From Verrucomicrobia bacterium UBA3214 (GTDB lineage: Bacteria > Verrucomicrobiota > Kiritimatiellia > RFP12 > UBA1067), in the NCBI GenBank assembly GCA_002363575.1, contig DEWI01000063.1, positions 8,346 through 41,773 of the forward strand: 33,428 nt of DNA. The letters run 5' to 3'. The notes beneath the pieces are model-generated. The model was not told where the DNA came from. It ran no database searches and saw only the letters and a program-made list of their open reading frames with translations. The stretch's first letter is position 1. Each line of letters opens with the position of its first letter. Shown here piece after piece: positions 13,660-22,500 of this stretch. Position numbers and translations under genes: made by a program.

Positions 13660-15304
13660 TGCTATTCGGCTCCTTGAATTCCATCTTGACGGAGAACTGG
13701 CCGACCCAGTCGCCCCTGCCGACGTTCGGATCCTTCATCTCAACTTCGCCGACCGATTCGGGCACGACGATGGCGTTGGCCTTGAGACGTGAAATCACGA
13801 GGTCTTGCGCGGTGCTCTCTTTGGCGCCCTTCGCCTTCGCGCGCTCCACGAAAGTCTCGCTGCGGTCTTTCCAGCCGCGGATCGTCATCCTGCCCTCGCC
13901 CCAGCGCTCGATCCACAGATCGTTGCCGATCGCCTGGCGCACGGCGTTCAGGCGCGCGATGGCGAGCTGGCGGCGCAGCATGAGATCGCGGAGCGCCCCG
14001 CTCTTGGCGGCCTGCGCTTCCACTTTCTCCTTCGCGGCCTTTATGGCGGCGTCGAACTTCGAAGCGGCAGACGAGACTTGTGCGACCGCTTCGTCCTGCG
14101 CATCGACCACGTCGATGGAATGGTACATCGCGAAAAGCCCGCACGCAGCTGCGGCGACCAGCGAGACGGACGCGGCGGCGACTACGGGAATCTTCTTCTT
14201 TTCCGCGCGCTCTTCGACGAGCGAAGGCGGCAGGAGGTTGATCGCGATAGGCGCGGCGCCCGCGGCGTGCAGCGCAAGTCCCGCCGTCGCGGAAAGCATC
14301 GCGGCTTCCGCGCCGAGCGCTTCCTGATCGACCTGCGGGCCGATCGCCATCGACGCGAACGGATTGAAGAACTCCACTTCGATGCCGAGGGAATCGGCGA
14401 AGAACGTGTCGATCTGCGGAAGGAGCGCCGTGCCGCCCGTTATATAGAGCTTGACGGGGGCGCCGCCGTGCTGCTGCGAACGATAGAAATTCACGGAGCG
14501 CGAAATCTCCGCGTGCAGGCGCGTGAGGACGGCGCGGCAGACTTTCGAGATGCGGTCGAGCGTCGGGTCGTCGTCTTCCGTCACGCCGCCCATGGAGACG
14601 TAGGCGCTCTCGCGCTTGATCTGCTCGGCTTCCTCGATCGTGCAGCCGAGCGACTGCGCTATGTCTTTCGTGATCGTATTTCCGGCGACGGGTATGGAGC
14701 GGTTGTAGATTTTCTCGCCTTCGCTTATCACCAGCGTCGTGGTCTTCGCGCCGATATCCAGCATCACCGTGCAGGCACCGCCGTCGCCGACGATGCCGCG
14801 CAGCGCGTTCACAAGCGCCACGGGCGCGACGTCCACGACTTCCGGGGTGAAGCCCGCGCCGGCCACCGCGTCCGTCACCGCCTCGATCTGCTCGATCTTG
14901 GAAGCGACGATGAGCACGGCCTTGTCGCCCGCTTCGGTGTCGCCGAGAATCTGGCGGTCGCACACCATCTCGTCGAGCGGGAACGGGATGTTCTGCTCGA
15001 TTTCGTAGCGGACCATCTGCTCGAACTTCTCGGAGCTGCCCGCCATGGCGATCGCCGCAGGGCGCAGGAAGGCCATCTGGCCGGATACGGAAACGGCAAC
15101 GCGCCCGGGCTTTATGCCCTTCTCGCGCACGATCTGCAGAAGCGCCGGCGAGAGAATCGTATCGGCGTTGCCTGCGTCGAGGGGCGCGGCGAGCGGCGCG
15201 AGGCCGTAGTTGGAGAGCGTTAGGGCTCCGCCGGAGCCTACTTCGTACTCCGCGAGGGCGATCTCACTCGCCCCTATGTTCAGAGTCAGGAATTTCTTAG
15301 CCAT
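13646..15304 (-). CDS. PilM-type actin-like ATPase fused to a PilN-like segment, Amuc_1101-like (552 aa)
   Basis: Cytoplasmic hub of the pilus-like complex. Residues 1 to about 345 are the FtsA/PilM fold. The first phosphate loop is LTLNIGASEIALAEYEV, the second MLDIGAKTTTLVISEGEKIY, followed by NTITKDIAQSLGCTIEEAEQIK, and the adenosine motif is LYITGGTALLPQID. After NLLPPSLVEERAEKKK comes a membrane helix (about 372-394), a coiled coil with AQAAKSGALRDLML, and a C-terminal alpha/beta piece (RLNAVRQAIGNDLWIERW ... MTIRGWKDRSETFVERA). This is the layout of PilN, whose N-terminal N-L-L-P motif normally docks onto PilM. PilM and PilN are thus one chain. The ATG follows AGAGG. The 3' end overlaps the Amuc_1100-like gene. 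Confidence 0.92.
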   Translation of the reverse strand: MAKKFLTLNIGASEIALAEYEVGSGGALTLSNYGLAPLAAPLDAGNADTILSPALLQIVREKGIKPGRVAVSVSGQMAFLRPAAIAMAGSSEKFEQMVRYEIEQNIPFPLDEMVCDRQILGDTEAGDKAVLIVASKIEQIEAVTDAVAGAGFTPEVVDVAPVALVNALRGIVGDGGACTVMLDIGAKTTTLVISEGEKIYNRSIPVAGNTITKDIAQSLGCTIEEAEQIKRESAYVSMGGVTEDDDPTLDRISKVCRAVLTRLHAEISRSVNFYRSQQHGGAPVKLYITGGTALLPQIDTFFADSLGIEVEFFNPFASMAIGPQVDQEALGAEAAMLSATAGLALHAAGAAPIAINLLPPSLVEERAEKKKIPVVAAASVSLVAAAACGLFAMYHSIDVVDAQDEAVAQVSSAASKFDAAIKAAKEKVEAQAAKSGALRDLMLRRQLAIARLNAVRQAIGNDLWIERWGEGRMTIRGWKDRSETFVERAKAKGAKESTAQDLVISRLKANAIVVPESVGEVEMKDPNVGRGDWVGQFSVKMEFKEPNSNEQK

Positions 15305-15382
15305 TGCTTGCCTCTGTTTTTCGACAGCCCCTGCGGGCGCGGCATTCGTGGTGGTGTTACGGCCGGCGCGTCTTTTCAGCGT

Positions 15383-15403
15383 CCCGCGCGCTTTGCGCGC
15401 GGG
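15383..15403 (-). promoter_or_regulatory. Intercistronic GC hairpin between Amuc_1102-like and pilM genes
   Basis: CCCGCGCGC (15383-15391) and GCGCGCGGG (15395-15403) form a 9-bp perfect stem with a 3-base loop in a 129-bp gap. No T-run follows on the minus strand. It may set the ratio of the abundant first gene product to the rest, as in other operons with such hairpins. Confidence 0.6.
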
Positions 15404-15433
15404 CGCGCCGCGTCCGGCGCGGCTTGTTGCAGA

Positions 15434-16171
15434 CTACTGGAGGACCAGCTCGAAATCGTTGGGATTGACGAGCGCCCAGAGCGTCTTCGAACGATCCTGG
15501 AGGCCCTGGCGGCGCTCGATCATCGGCTGGTCGCCGGCGGTCTTGGCGTTCATGATCTTGTCGTCTTCCCAGAACTTCGTGTGGGACTTGATGCCCTGGA
15601 TTTCGCTGAAGGCGTCGCCGACGATTTCCTTGCCGTTGCCGTCCTTGACGACGAGGCCGACGGCCTTCGGCTCGCCGTACTGCTCGAGGTAGGAAGGATG
15701 CAGGCAGACGGAAGCGGCGTGGGTGCCGCGCGGGATGTTCACGTACGTGACGGTCTGCGAGAAATACGAATACGGCGCGAGCTTCGCCTGGCCTTCCTTG
15801 TCCTTGGAAGTCGCGCTCTTGGTTTCGAGGAGGACATGCCACTCGAAAGTGAGCTGGTCGATGCACCTGGCCTGCGTCTGGTACTTCGCTTCGAGTACGA
15901 TCCAGCTACGCGGCTTCGTGTACGCCTGGCCGATCGTGCTCTGGTTGCCGAGGCTTGGCGCCATCAGCGTGGCCTGGCGGCCGAGCTTCGGATACTGCTC
16001 GATGCGCACGGCGATTTCCTTGCCCTCTTCGCCCTCCTCCGAAGCGGCGGCCGCTGCGGCAGCGGCGGCGCGCGAGCGCGAAGACGAGCGCGTGGAGCGG
16101 TTGATCGGCGCGGCCGCGAGGGAAGCGGCGGCGAGCACGGCGATGCCTGCGATGAAATACTGCTTGTTCAT
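15434..16171 (-). CDS. Exported protein, Amuc_1102-like (245 aa)
   Basis: First gene of the pilus-like locus. A signal peptide (MNKQYFIAGIAVLAAASLAAA) is followed by a Ser/Arg/Ala-rich linker with an Ala9 run and an acidic patch to about residue 50. The body looks like one beta sandwich: SWIVLEAKYQTQARCIDQLTFEWHVLL, then VTYVNIPRGTHAASVCLHPSYLEQYG, and a last strand TLWALVNPNDFELVLQ. Two Cys could pair. Gene order, length and the exported beta-sandwich layout match Amuc_1102 of Akkermansia, a small component of unknown role. An AAAGGAACG ribosome site precedes the ATG. No convincing promoter was seen in the 92 bp up to kdsD, so it may be read from further upstream. Confidence 0.78.
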   Translation of the reverse strand: MNKQYFIAGIAVLAAASLAAAPINRSTRSSSRSRAAAAAAAAASEEGEEGKEIAVRIEQYPKLGRQATLMAPSLGNQSTIGQAYTKPRSWIVLEAKYQTQARCIDQLTFEWHVLLETKSATSKDKEGQAKLAPYSYFSQTVTYVNIPRGTHAASVCLHPSYLEQYGEPKAVGLVVKDGNGKEIVGDAFSEIQGIKSHTKFWEDDKIMNAKTAGDQPMIERRQGLQDRSKTLWALVNPNDFELVLQ

Positions 16172-16263
16172 TGTTTCGTTCCTTTCTTAGACTGTTTCAG
16201 GATTTTGGAAAACGGTTTGCAAATTGCCTTTTCTACCGGCGCGGCGCCGCATGCGATTCTTTT

Positions 16264-17268
16264 TCACAGCACCTTCATCTTCGGCAGGTCGTTGATATCC
16301 ACGAGGCCGACCACGCGGCCCTGCGCGTCGCATACGGGGAGATCGTCTATGCGGCGCTTCTCGAAAACTTTCAGCATCTCGGCGGCGAATACGGTGTCCC
16401 GGACGAAGAGCGGCGATTTCGTCATGTGCTCCGAGACGGGGGAGGCGAGAAGCTCGTCGTGCAAATGCGGCGCGGCGCCCGCGCGCGCCGCCATCATGCG
16501 CCGGAAATCGCCGTCCGTGAAAATGCCGAGCAGGCGGTCTTGCGGATCGGCGACGACCGCGGAGCCGGCTTTCGCGGCCGTCATTGCGAGCAGGGCTTCC
16601 ATCACCGTCGTCGTCGGCGGGATCTTCGCGAGGCGCTCGCCGCTGCGCATTATATCCGTCGCCTTGAGGACGAGGGCGCGGCCGATGGCGCCCGCCGGAT
16701 GGTTCATGGCGTAGCTGGAGACGTCGAAGCGCAGGGCGTCCAGCATCACCATTGCGAGGGCGTCGCCCATCGCCATCGTCGCCGTCGTGGAATTGGTGGG
16801 GGCCATGCCGAAGGGGCAGGCTTCCTTGCCGCACGGTATCTCGATGTGGATGTCGCTGGACTCCGCGAGCGAAGAATCGGCGCGTCCGGTGATTCCGATG
16901 ACTTTGAGGCCGTGGCGGCGTATCGCGGGGATGAGCCGGAGAATCTCTTCGGATTCTCCGGAGAACGACAGCGCCACCAGGACGTCGCGCGGCGCGACCA
17001 TGCCGAGATCGCCGTGCATCGCCTGCACGGGATTCAGCACGATCGAGCGCGTTCCAGTGGACGCGAAGATCGCGCTCATCTTTTCGGCGACGGCGAGATT
17101 CTTGCCCACGCCGGTGACGACGATTATGCCCTCGGAACGAATGCAGGCGAGCATCAGCTCCACGGCTTTCGTGAAGCTTTCGCCGAGCGCGTCGCGGGTG
17201 CGGCGCAACCCCTCGAGTTCGATGTCGAAGACCTCGCGCGCCCGCTCCAGCATCCGTTCCGGTGTCAT
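16264..17268 (-). CDS. kdsD: Arabinose-5-phosphate isomerase (334 aa)
   Basis: Converts ribulose-5-phosphate to arabinose-5-phosphate, the first committed sugar of Kdo and so of lipopolysaccharide. An SIS sugar-phosphate domain spans about residues 35-185 (TGVGKNLAVAEKMSAIFASTGT, AMHGDLGM, SFSGESEEI, CPFGMAPTNSTTATMAMGDALA). Two CBS domains follow (about 213-270 and 275-334), which usually sense nucleotides. Full family length, with all main motifs; the usual G-K-S-G-H loop reads G-K-N-L-A here. The ribosome site AAGGA overlaps the pta stop codon ten bases upstream, so the two are coupled. Linkage to ackA-pta is unusual for this enzyme; it usually sits with kdsC, kdsA or lpt genes. Confidence 0.94.
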   Translation of the reverse strand: MTPERMLERAREVFDIELEGLRRTRDALGESFTKAVELMLACIRSEGIIVVTGVGKNLAVAEKMSAIFASTGTRSIVLNPVQAMHGDLGMVAPRDVLVALSFSGESEEILRLIPAIRRHGLKVIGITGRADSSLAESSDIHIEIPCGKEACPFGMAPTNSTTATMAMGDALAMVMLDALRFDVSSYAMNHPAGAIGRALVLKATDIMRSGERLAKIPPTTTVMEALLAMTAAKAGSAVVADPQDRLLGIFTDGDFRRMMAARAGAAPHLHDELLASPVSEHMTKSPLFVRDTVFAAEMLKVFEKRRIDDLPVCDAQGRVVGLVDINDLPKMKVL

Positions 17269-17278
17269 TGCCGTATCC

Positions 17279-18316
17279 TTACTTGGAGGTGGACTGGAGA
17301 AGCGTGACGCATATGGTGCCGACGATGTCCTCGGCGGAGCAGCCGCGCGAGAGATCGTTCATCGCCTTCGCCAGCCCCTGCAGATTGGGGCCGATCGCAT
17401 CCGCCTCGCCGAGGCGCTGCGCGATCTTGTAGCCGATGTTGCCGGCCTGTAGATCGGGGAAGATGAAGACGTTGGCGTCGCCCTGCACTTCGCCGCCGGG
17501 ATTCTTCAGCTTGCCGACGGAAGGCACGATGGCGGCGTCGAACTGCATCTCGCCATCCATCTTGATGCCCTTCTCCGCGAACACCGGGCGCGCGAGTTCC
17601 ACCGCCTTCTGGACCTTCTCGACAAGCTCGCCCGCCGCGGAGCCTTTCGTCGAAAACGACAGGAAGGCGACGCGCGGCTCGTTGCCCGTAAGCTCGCGGT
17701 ACGTCTGCGCGGTCGCAAGACCGATATCGACGAGCTGCTCCGCCGTCGGGTTGGGAATCACGGCGCAGTCGCCGAAGGCGAGCACGCTGTCTCCGGACGG
17801 CGTCGGGCGCTTGAGATCCATGATGAAGCACGACGACGCCGTCTTCACGCCCTTCTGCGTGCCGAGCGTGTGGAAGGCGGCGCGCAGCATGTCGCCGGTG
17901 GATGCGATGGAGCCGGCGACGAGGCCATCGACGCGCCCGAGCTTCACCATCATGCCGCCGAAATAGATGCGCTTGGTGCGCAGCGTCTTCTGCGCGGCGG
18001 CGAGGTCGATGAGCTTCTGCTTTTCCTGCGGCTTGCGCGCTTCCTTTGCGTTCCACGCTTCGAGGTATGCGGCTTCGAGTTCGGCGTCGCCCTTCGTGTA
18101 GTCGAGCGTCTTGATGCCGCGCTCGGCGAGCTTCATGCCGGCCTTTTCTTCGGCGGCGGCTATCTCGTCCGGCGTGCCCAGCACGACGGGCGTGCAGATT
18201 TTCCTATCGACGCAGGCGCACGCGGCGGTTATCACGCGCGCATCCATACCCTCCGGAAGAACGATGGTGCCGTTCAGCGCGGAGGCTTTCGCGATTATCT
18301 CTTTGATTGCATTCAT
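17279..18316 (-). CDS. pta: Phosphate acetyltransferase (345 aa)
   Basis: Interconverts acetyl-CoA and acetyl phosphate; with AckA downstream in the pathway it yields ATP and acetate. Family signatures run through the chain: GTIVLPEGMDARVI, VDGLVAGSIASTGDMLRAAF, SSCFIMDLKRP, PNPTAEQLVDIGLATAQTY, RVAFLSFSTKGSA and the C-terminal DANVFIFPDLQAGNIGYKIA. It is the short form, with only the catalytic PTA domain and without the N-terminal DRTGG/regulatory part of enterobacterial Pta. Middle gene of ackA-pta-kdsD, 55 bp after ackA. The ribosome site (AAAGAAG) is weak. Confidence 0.95.
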   Translation of the reverse strand: MNAIKEIIAKASALNGTIVLPEGMDARVITAACACVDRKICTPVVLGTPDEIAAAEEKAGMKLAERGIKTLDYTKGDAELEAAYLEAWNAKEARKPQEKQKLIDLAAAQKTLRTKRIYFGGMMVKLGRVDGLVAGSIASTGDMLRAAFHTLGTQKGVKTASSCFIMDLKRPTPSGDSVLAFGDCAVIPNPTAEQLVDIGLATAQTYRELTGNEPRVAFLSFSTKGSAAGELVEKVQKAVELARPVFAEKGIKMDGEMQFDAAIVPSVGKLKNPGGEVQGDANVFIFPDLQAGNIGYKIAQRLGEADAIGPNLQGLAKAMNDLSRGCSAEDIVGTICVTLLQSTSK

Positions 18317-18371
18317 TGCAGCTTCTTTCTTGCTTCTTGCAGGCCGTTTGCTTTTGCCTTTGCGGGCGTGC

Positions 18372-19520
18372 TCAGCCGAGCAGCCTCGTGGTATCCTTTG
18401 CGATCATCAATTCTTCGTTCGTCGGCAGCACGACCACCGGTATCTTCGAATCCTTCGTCGAAATCACGCCGGCCGCGCCGCGCGTCTTCGCGTTCGCCTT
18501 CTTGTCCAGCTTCACGCCGAGCGCGCCCAGGCGCGAGACGACGCGCTCGCGCGCCTCCGCGGAGTTCTCGCCGATGCCGCCGGTGAGGATGATGGCGTCG
18601 GCGCCGCCTACGACGGTGTTGTAGCCGCCGATGTAGAACGCGACGCGGTAGGCCCACATTTCAAGCGCCAGCTCCGCGGCCTTGTCTCCCTTCGCGGCGT
18701 TCGCGCAGATGTCGCGCATGTCGCCGCCGTTCACGCCGCTCACGGCCTGCAGGCCGGACTTCTTGTTCAGCAGCGTATCCATCTGCGCGGGCGTGAGGCC
18801 CTCCGCCTCCATGATCGAGAGGATGGCGGCGCCGTCGATATCGCCGCACCGCGTGCCCATGACGAGGCCGGCGAGCGGCGTAAGGCCCATGGAAGTATCG
18901 ACGCACTGGCCGTTCTTGACGGCGGCGAGCGAGGAGCCGTTGCCGAGGTGGCAGGTGACGATGTTGAGCTTTGCGAGAGGCTTGCCGAGGAACTCCGCGG
19001 CCGCCTGCGTCACGAACTTGTGGCTGGTGCCGTGGAAGCCGTATTTGCGGATCCCCATCTTCTTGTAGTACTTGGGGTCGATCGCGTACAGCGCCGCGCA
19101 GTCCGGCATCGTCTGGTGGAAGGCGGTGTCGAAGACAGCGACATTCGGAACGCCCTTGAAAATCTGCTGGCAGGCTTCTATGCCGCCGAGATTCGCCGGC
19201 ATGTGCAGAGGCCCGAACTTCACGAGCTTCTTGCACTTCGCCATGACGGCCTTGTCAACCTTGACGGAATCCTTGAAGACTTCCGCGCCGTGAAGGACGC
19301 GATGGCCGATGGCGTCGATGTCCTTCGGATTGCCGAGGTCCTCCACAACCTTCTTCAGCGCCTCGGAATGGTTGGCGGGGCCGCCGGCGCCTATGCGCTC
19401 GACGAGACCCTTGGCGAGGCGCTCTTCCTTCTCCATGTCGAAAAGCTGGTACTTGAGCGAACTCGAACCGGAGTTCACGACGAGGACCTTGCGAATCTTC
19501 TTCTTTGCTGCTTTGCTCAT
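18372..19520 (-). CDS. ackA: Acetate kinase (382 aa)
   Basis: Transfers phosphate from acetyl phosphate to ADP, or the reverse. Complete set of ASKHA-fold motifs: VLVVNSGSSSLKYQLFD at the N-terminus, GHRVLHGAEVF, FDTAFHQTMP, RKYGFHGTSHKFV, CHLGNGSSLAAVKNG, DTSMGLTPLAGLVMGTRCGDID and LTGGIGENSAEARE. Slightly shorter than E. coli AckA, with a Lys-rich N-terminal extension (SKAAKKKIRK). First gene of the three-gene unit. A GGGAGAAAG element precedes the ATG at a somewhat long distance. No firm promoter was found in the 78-bp gap from the giant gene, so partial read-through past the hairpin there is possible. Confidence 0.96.
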   Translation of the reverse strand: MSKAAKKKIRKVLVVNSGSSSLKYQLFDMEKEERLAKGLVERIGAGGPANHSEALKKVVEDLGNPKDIDAIGHRVLHGAEVFKDSVKVDKAVMAKCKKLVKFGPLHMPANLGGIEACQQIFKGVPNVAVFDTAFHQTMPDCAALYAIDPKYYKKMGIRKYGFHGTSHKFVTQAAAEFLGKPLAKLNIVTCHLGNGSSLAAVKNGQCVDTSMGLTPLAGLVMGTRCGDIDGAAILSIMEAEGLTPAQMDTLLNKKSGLQAVSGVNGGDMRDICANAAKGDKAAELALEMWAYRVAFYIGGYNTVVGGADAIILTGGIGENSAEARERVVSRLGALGVKLDKKANAKTRGAAGVISTKDSKIPVVVLPTNEELMIAKDTTRLLG

Positions 19521-19557
19521 TTGGTTTTTCTTTCTCCCTGGTGTAGCATTAAATTCC

Positions 19558-19590
19558 GCGCCTCCCTCCCCGGAGGCGGGGAGGAGGCGC
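19558..19590 (-). terminator. Hairpin between the giant gene and ackA
   Basis: A long stem of 13-14 bp with one bulge (19590-19578 with 19571-19558, loop of 6) follows the giant gene's stop by eight bases on the minus strand. The T-run after it is poor (GGAATTTAAT), so it may act as a partial terminator. Confidence 0.6.
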
Positions 19591-19598
19591 CGCGCGCG

Positions 19599-22500
19599 TC
19601 AATTCTCGATCACGACCTTGAAGAAGAACTTCTCCTTCGACGCTTCGCGCGGCAGCGTCAGCCCCTTCACCGAGAATCTGCCCGTCGCGGAATCGACGGC
19701 GACGGCGTACTGCTTGCGCGTGCCGTCCGCGTCCTTGAGAGTCTGCCAGTCGGCGCTCTCGAGATCGTCGCAGTATTCCAGGACGGCGATCATCGTGGGC
19801 TGCGCCGCCGTCGAGGAGTAGATGCGGCGGCCCGCCGCGGAGCCGGCGCCAGCCGTCGTGCCGAGAATCGAAGCGTCGCCCTCGATGCCGAACGCCACCT
19901 CGCCGTCGGTGAGCGAGAAATCGACGATCTGCACGTTATTGGCGGTGGCCGTCGTATCGATGCCGCCGACGGCGCCCGCCGCCGCGAGCGTGCGCGAGCT
20001 GTGGCCCGTGGCGTCGGCGTCGAGCAGGAGCATCGCGATGCCGGAGCTGGTGAGCGTGCCGTAGATGTAGGACTTGAGTCCGGCGATCGCCGGTGTGCCC
20101 GTCTCCTGCGCCTTCAGGCTGTCGGTGAGCGCGCTGCTGATTTCGATGCCGCAGTTCATCGTGTCGGTGATGTTGGAGGCGCCGTCGTCGAGCTTGCCGC
20201 GGTTCTGCACGATTTCCCATGCGTCCGGCAGGCAATTGCCGTTGGTATCGACGTCTTCGATATAGACTTCGACCGTCTCCTGCGCGCCGATGTTGCCGTC
20301 TATCATGATGGTGGAAGGCATGAAGATGTCGCTCGTGGCGCCGTCGCGCGAAGAGGCGTAGCCCCAGGATTCCCAAGGATCCTTCGCGCGCTTCACGCTC
20401 CAGGATTCGTTGTCGCAGTCGAGGAAGGCGCGCACGTAGTACTTGCCCGGCAGGAGGCCGGTAAGCGTCGCGTTGGCCACGTGCGGAGCGTTCGTCGTCG
20501 AGACGGAAGCCTTGTCGGCGGCGCTCACGAACGTGCGTGCGGCCGGCGCGCCCTTGAAGTCCGGAGACTCGTAGGCCTCGATGCGCACTGTGGAGTTGGC
20601 CAGCACGACGTCCGGGCCGAAGTAGCGCGCGCAGACCTTGATGGTGCCGAGGCTGTTGGTGAGCGCGTTCATGCGGAACGTGTTGTTGGAGTCCGGCGAC
20701 CAGTAGTCCGAACGGAACTTCGAATTGTACATGGACACGCGCCACTTGTAGTTGACGGACGGATCCAGCTCGTCGCCGGCGTAGCAATCCGGCACGAAGG
20801 TATAGACGCCGTTCAGATCGCGGGCGGGCGCGCGGCGTATTCCGGAGTCGTAAACGACCGTGCCGCCGTCGAGCGTGAGCACCTGCACCTTGAAGGCGGT
20901 GTAGGAGTTGTTGTCGATCTGCGCGAGCGTCTCCGGCTCGAGCATCTTCATCGTCCAGCGGAAGGTCGGGCGCGCCCCGAACGTGACGGAAGCCTGGTTG
21001 CCGGGCGCCGCGACGAGCGGACGCGTGCGCGCGTCGGCGGCGTCGAAGTGGCGCACCGTGGCGATGGAGTAGAGGTTGTTCGTCGCGTCCGTCGCGATAT
21101 CGCCGCTGCCTAGCACTACGCGGTAGGTGACGGCGACCGGATCGAGCGCGCCGTTCACGACCTGCGGAAGAGTCATGACTTCGCTGGTGAAGTAGTCCCA
21201 GTCGATATCGAAGACGCCGTCGCGCTCGAGTATGTCGCCCTCGTAGAGATACGGGCGCTGGTCGAGGTTGATCTCCTTGTCGAAGATCACGCGGTTGGCG
21301 GCGGGCAGATGCTGGATGCCATAGCCGTTGACGAGCGTGCGCACGACTCTGACGCGCTCGAAGCGGCCGCCGGAGAGCGAACCTGCCACGAGGTTCGTGT
21401 TGTCTCCGGATTCCGTGCCGTAGAGCGCCTGGCGGTCGGAGACGGCCTGGACGAGGTCGGCGCGCGTGATGACCGGCGAGGTGTCGGTCATTTCGATTTC
21501 CGCCTCTGTGGTGCCCCAGCCGACATCGACAGTCGTCATGCCGAGGGGTTCGCCGTTGGTGTACTTGTTGTCGGCGATCTCGTTGTTGTCGATGTACGCG
21601 ACGATGATGTTCTTGCCTTCCTTGACGAAGCCCGTATTCGGCTCGCCGAGGTAGAGCTGGAGCTTGTTCTGCTGGATCGTCGGCACCTTGGAGGTGTAGA
21701 TGAAGCGGAAGAGCGCGCTCTGGAGATCGACCGGGTCTTCGGAAGCGGCGGTCGTGATATTGGAGAACTTCGACATATCCAGCTCGAATTCGCCGGTGAC
21801 GACGTTCAACTTGCCGACGTCTTCGCCGCCGAGGGTGAAGCGGCCCGTCTGCGAAGTTCCGGAGACGGCAACGTCGAAATCTTCAACTGCCAGCCAGTCG
21901 CTGCCTTGGTTGAGAAGCTCGACGGAGCTCTTGCCGTAGAGGTAGAGGTCGGCCAGATATTCGGCGTGGGTGCCGTGCTTGTACCAGAACGTCGTGCCGC
22001 CGCTCCGGTAGCGGCTGTTGCTACCGTCGTACCAGCCGCCGACGCTGAGCCTCCAGTAGTACCTGTCCTCGTTGGAGAAGGTCTTGACCATCAGCATGAT
22101 GTCGCCGACATCGTTGCGCACGTAGCCTGGCGCGAGCGTTCCCCTGACGATGCCGTTGCGCCAGCCGCCGAGCGTGAAGCGGCGGTCGAGGGATTCGCCG
22201 GGACGGATGATGAAGGTGGAGTCGGGAACGATCGCGCCCTCCTTCGTGAACGTCTGGATGACGATGTTCGCGAAGACGTTGTTCGCCTGGTTGTCCTCGT
22301 TGGCGTTCTGGTCGTAGATGGACTGGCCGTTGGCGCGGTCGAGCGGCTGGTCGCCGTTGTAGCGCAGCGTGAGCTTGAGCGTCGGGATCGGGAAGTCCTT
22401 CAGCTCTTCGGCATCGACGAAGTGCGAGACGGAGCTGCTGAAGATGCGCCCTGTGAACTGGTCGTAGCGGCGCTCGGCGAACGCGCTCCAGCCGTCCTCG

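Noticed and set aside
7860-16171. Reading the locus as a standard type II secretion or type IV pilus operon
   Set aside because: GspE/PilB, GspF/PilC, pseudopilins and prepilin peptidase are absent, and the gene set and order fit the Amuc_1098-1102 locus better.
16172-16263. A promoter for the pilus-like locus with TTGCAA as -35
   Set aside because: The position 17-18 bp downstream reads TGAAAC or GAAACA, which is too far from a -10 consensus to support a call.
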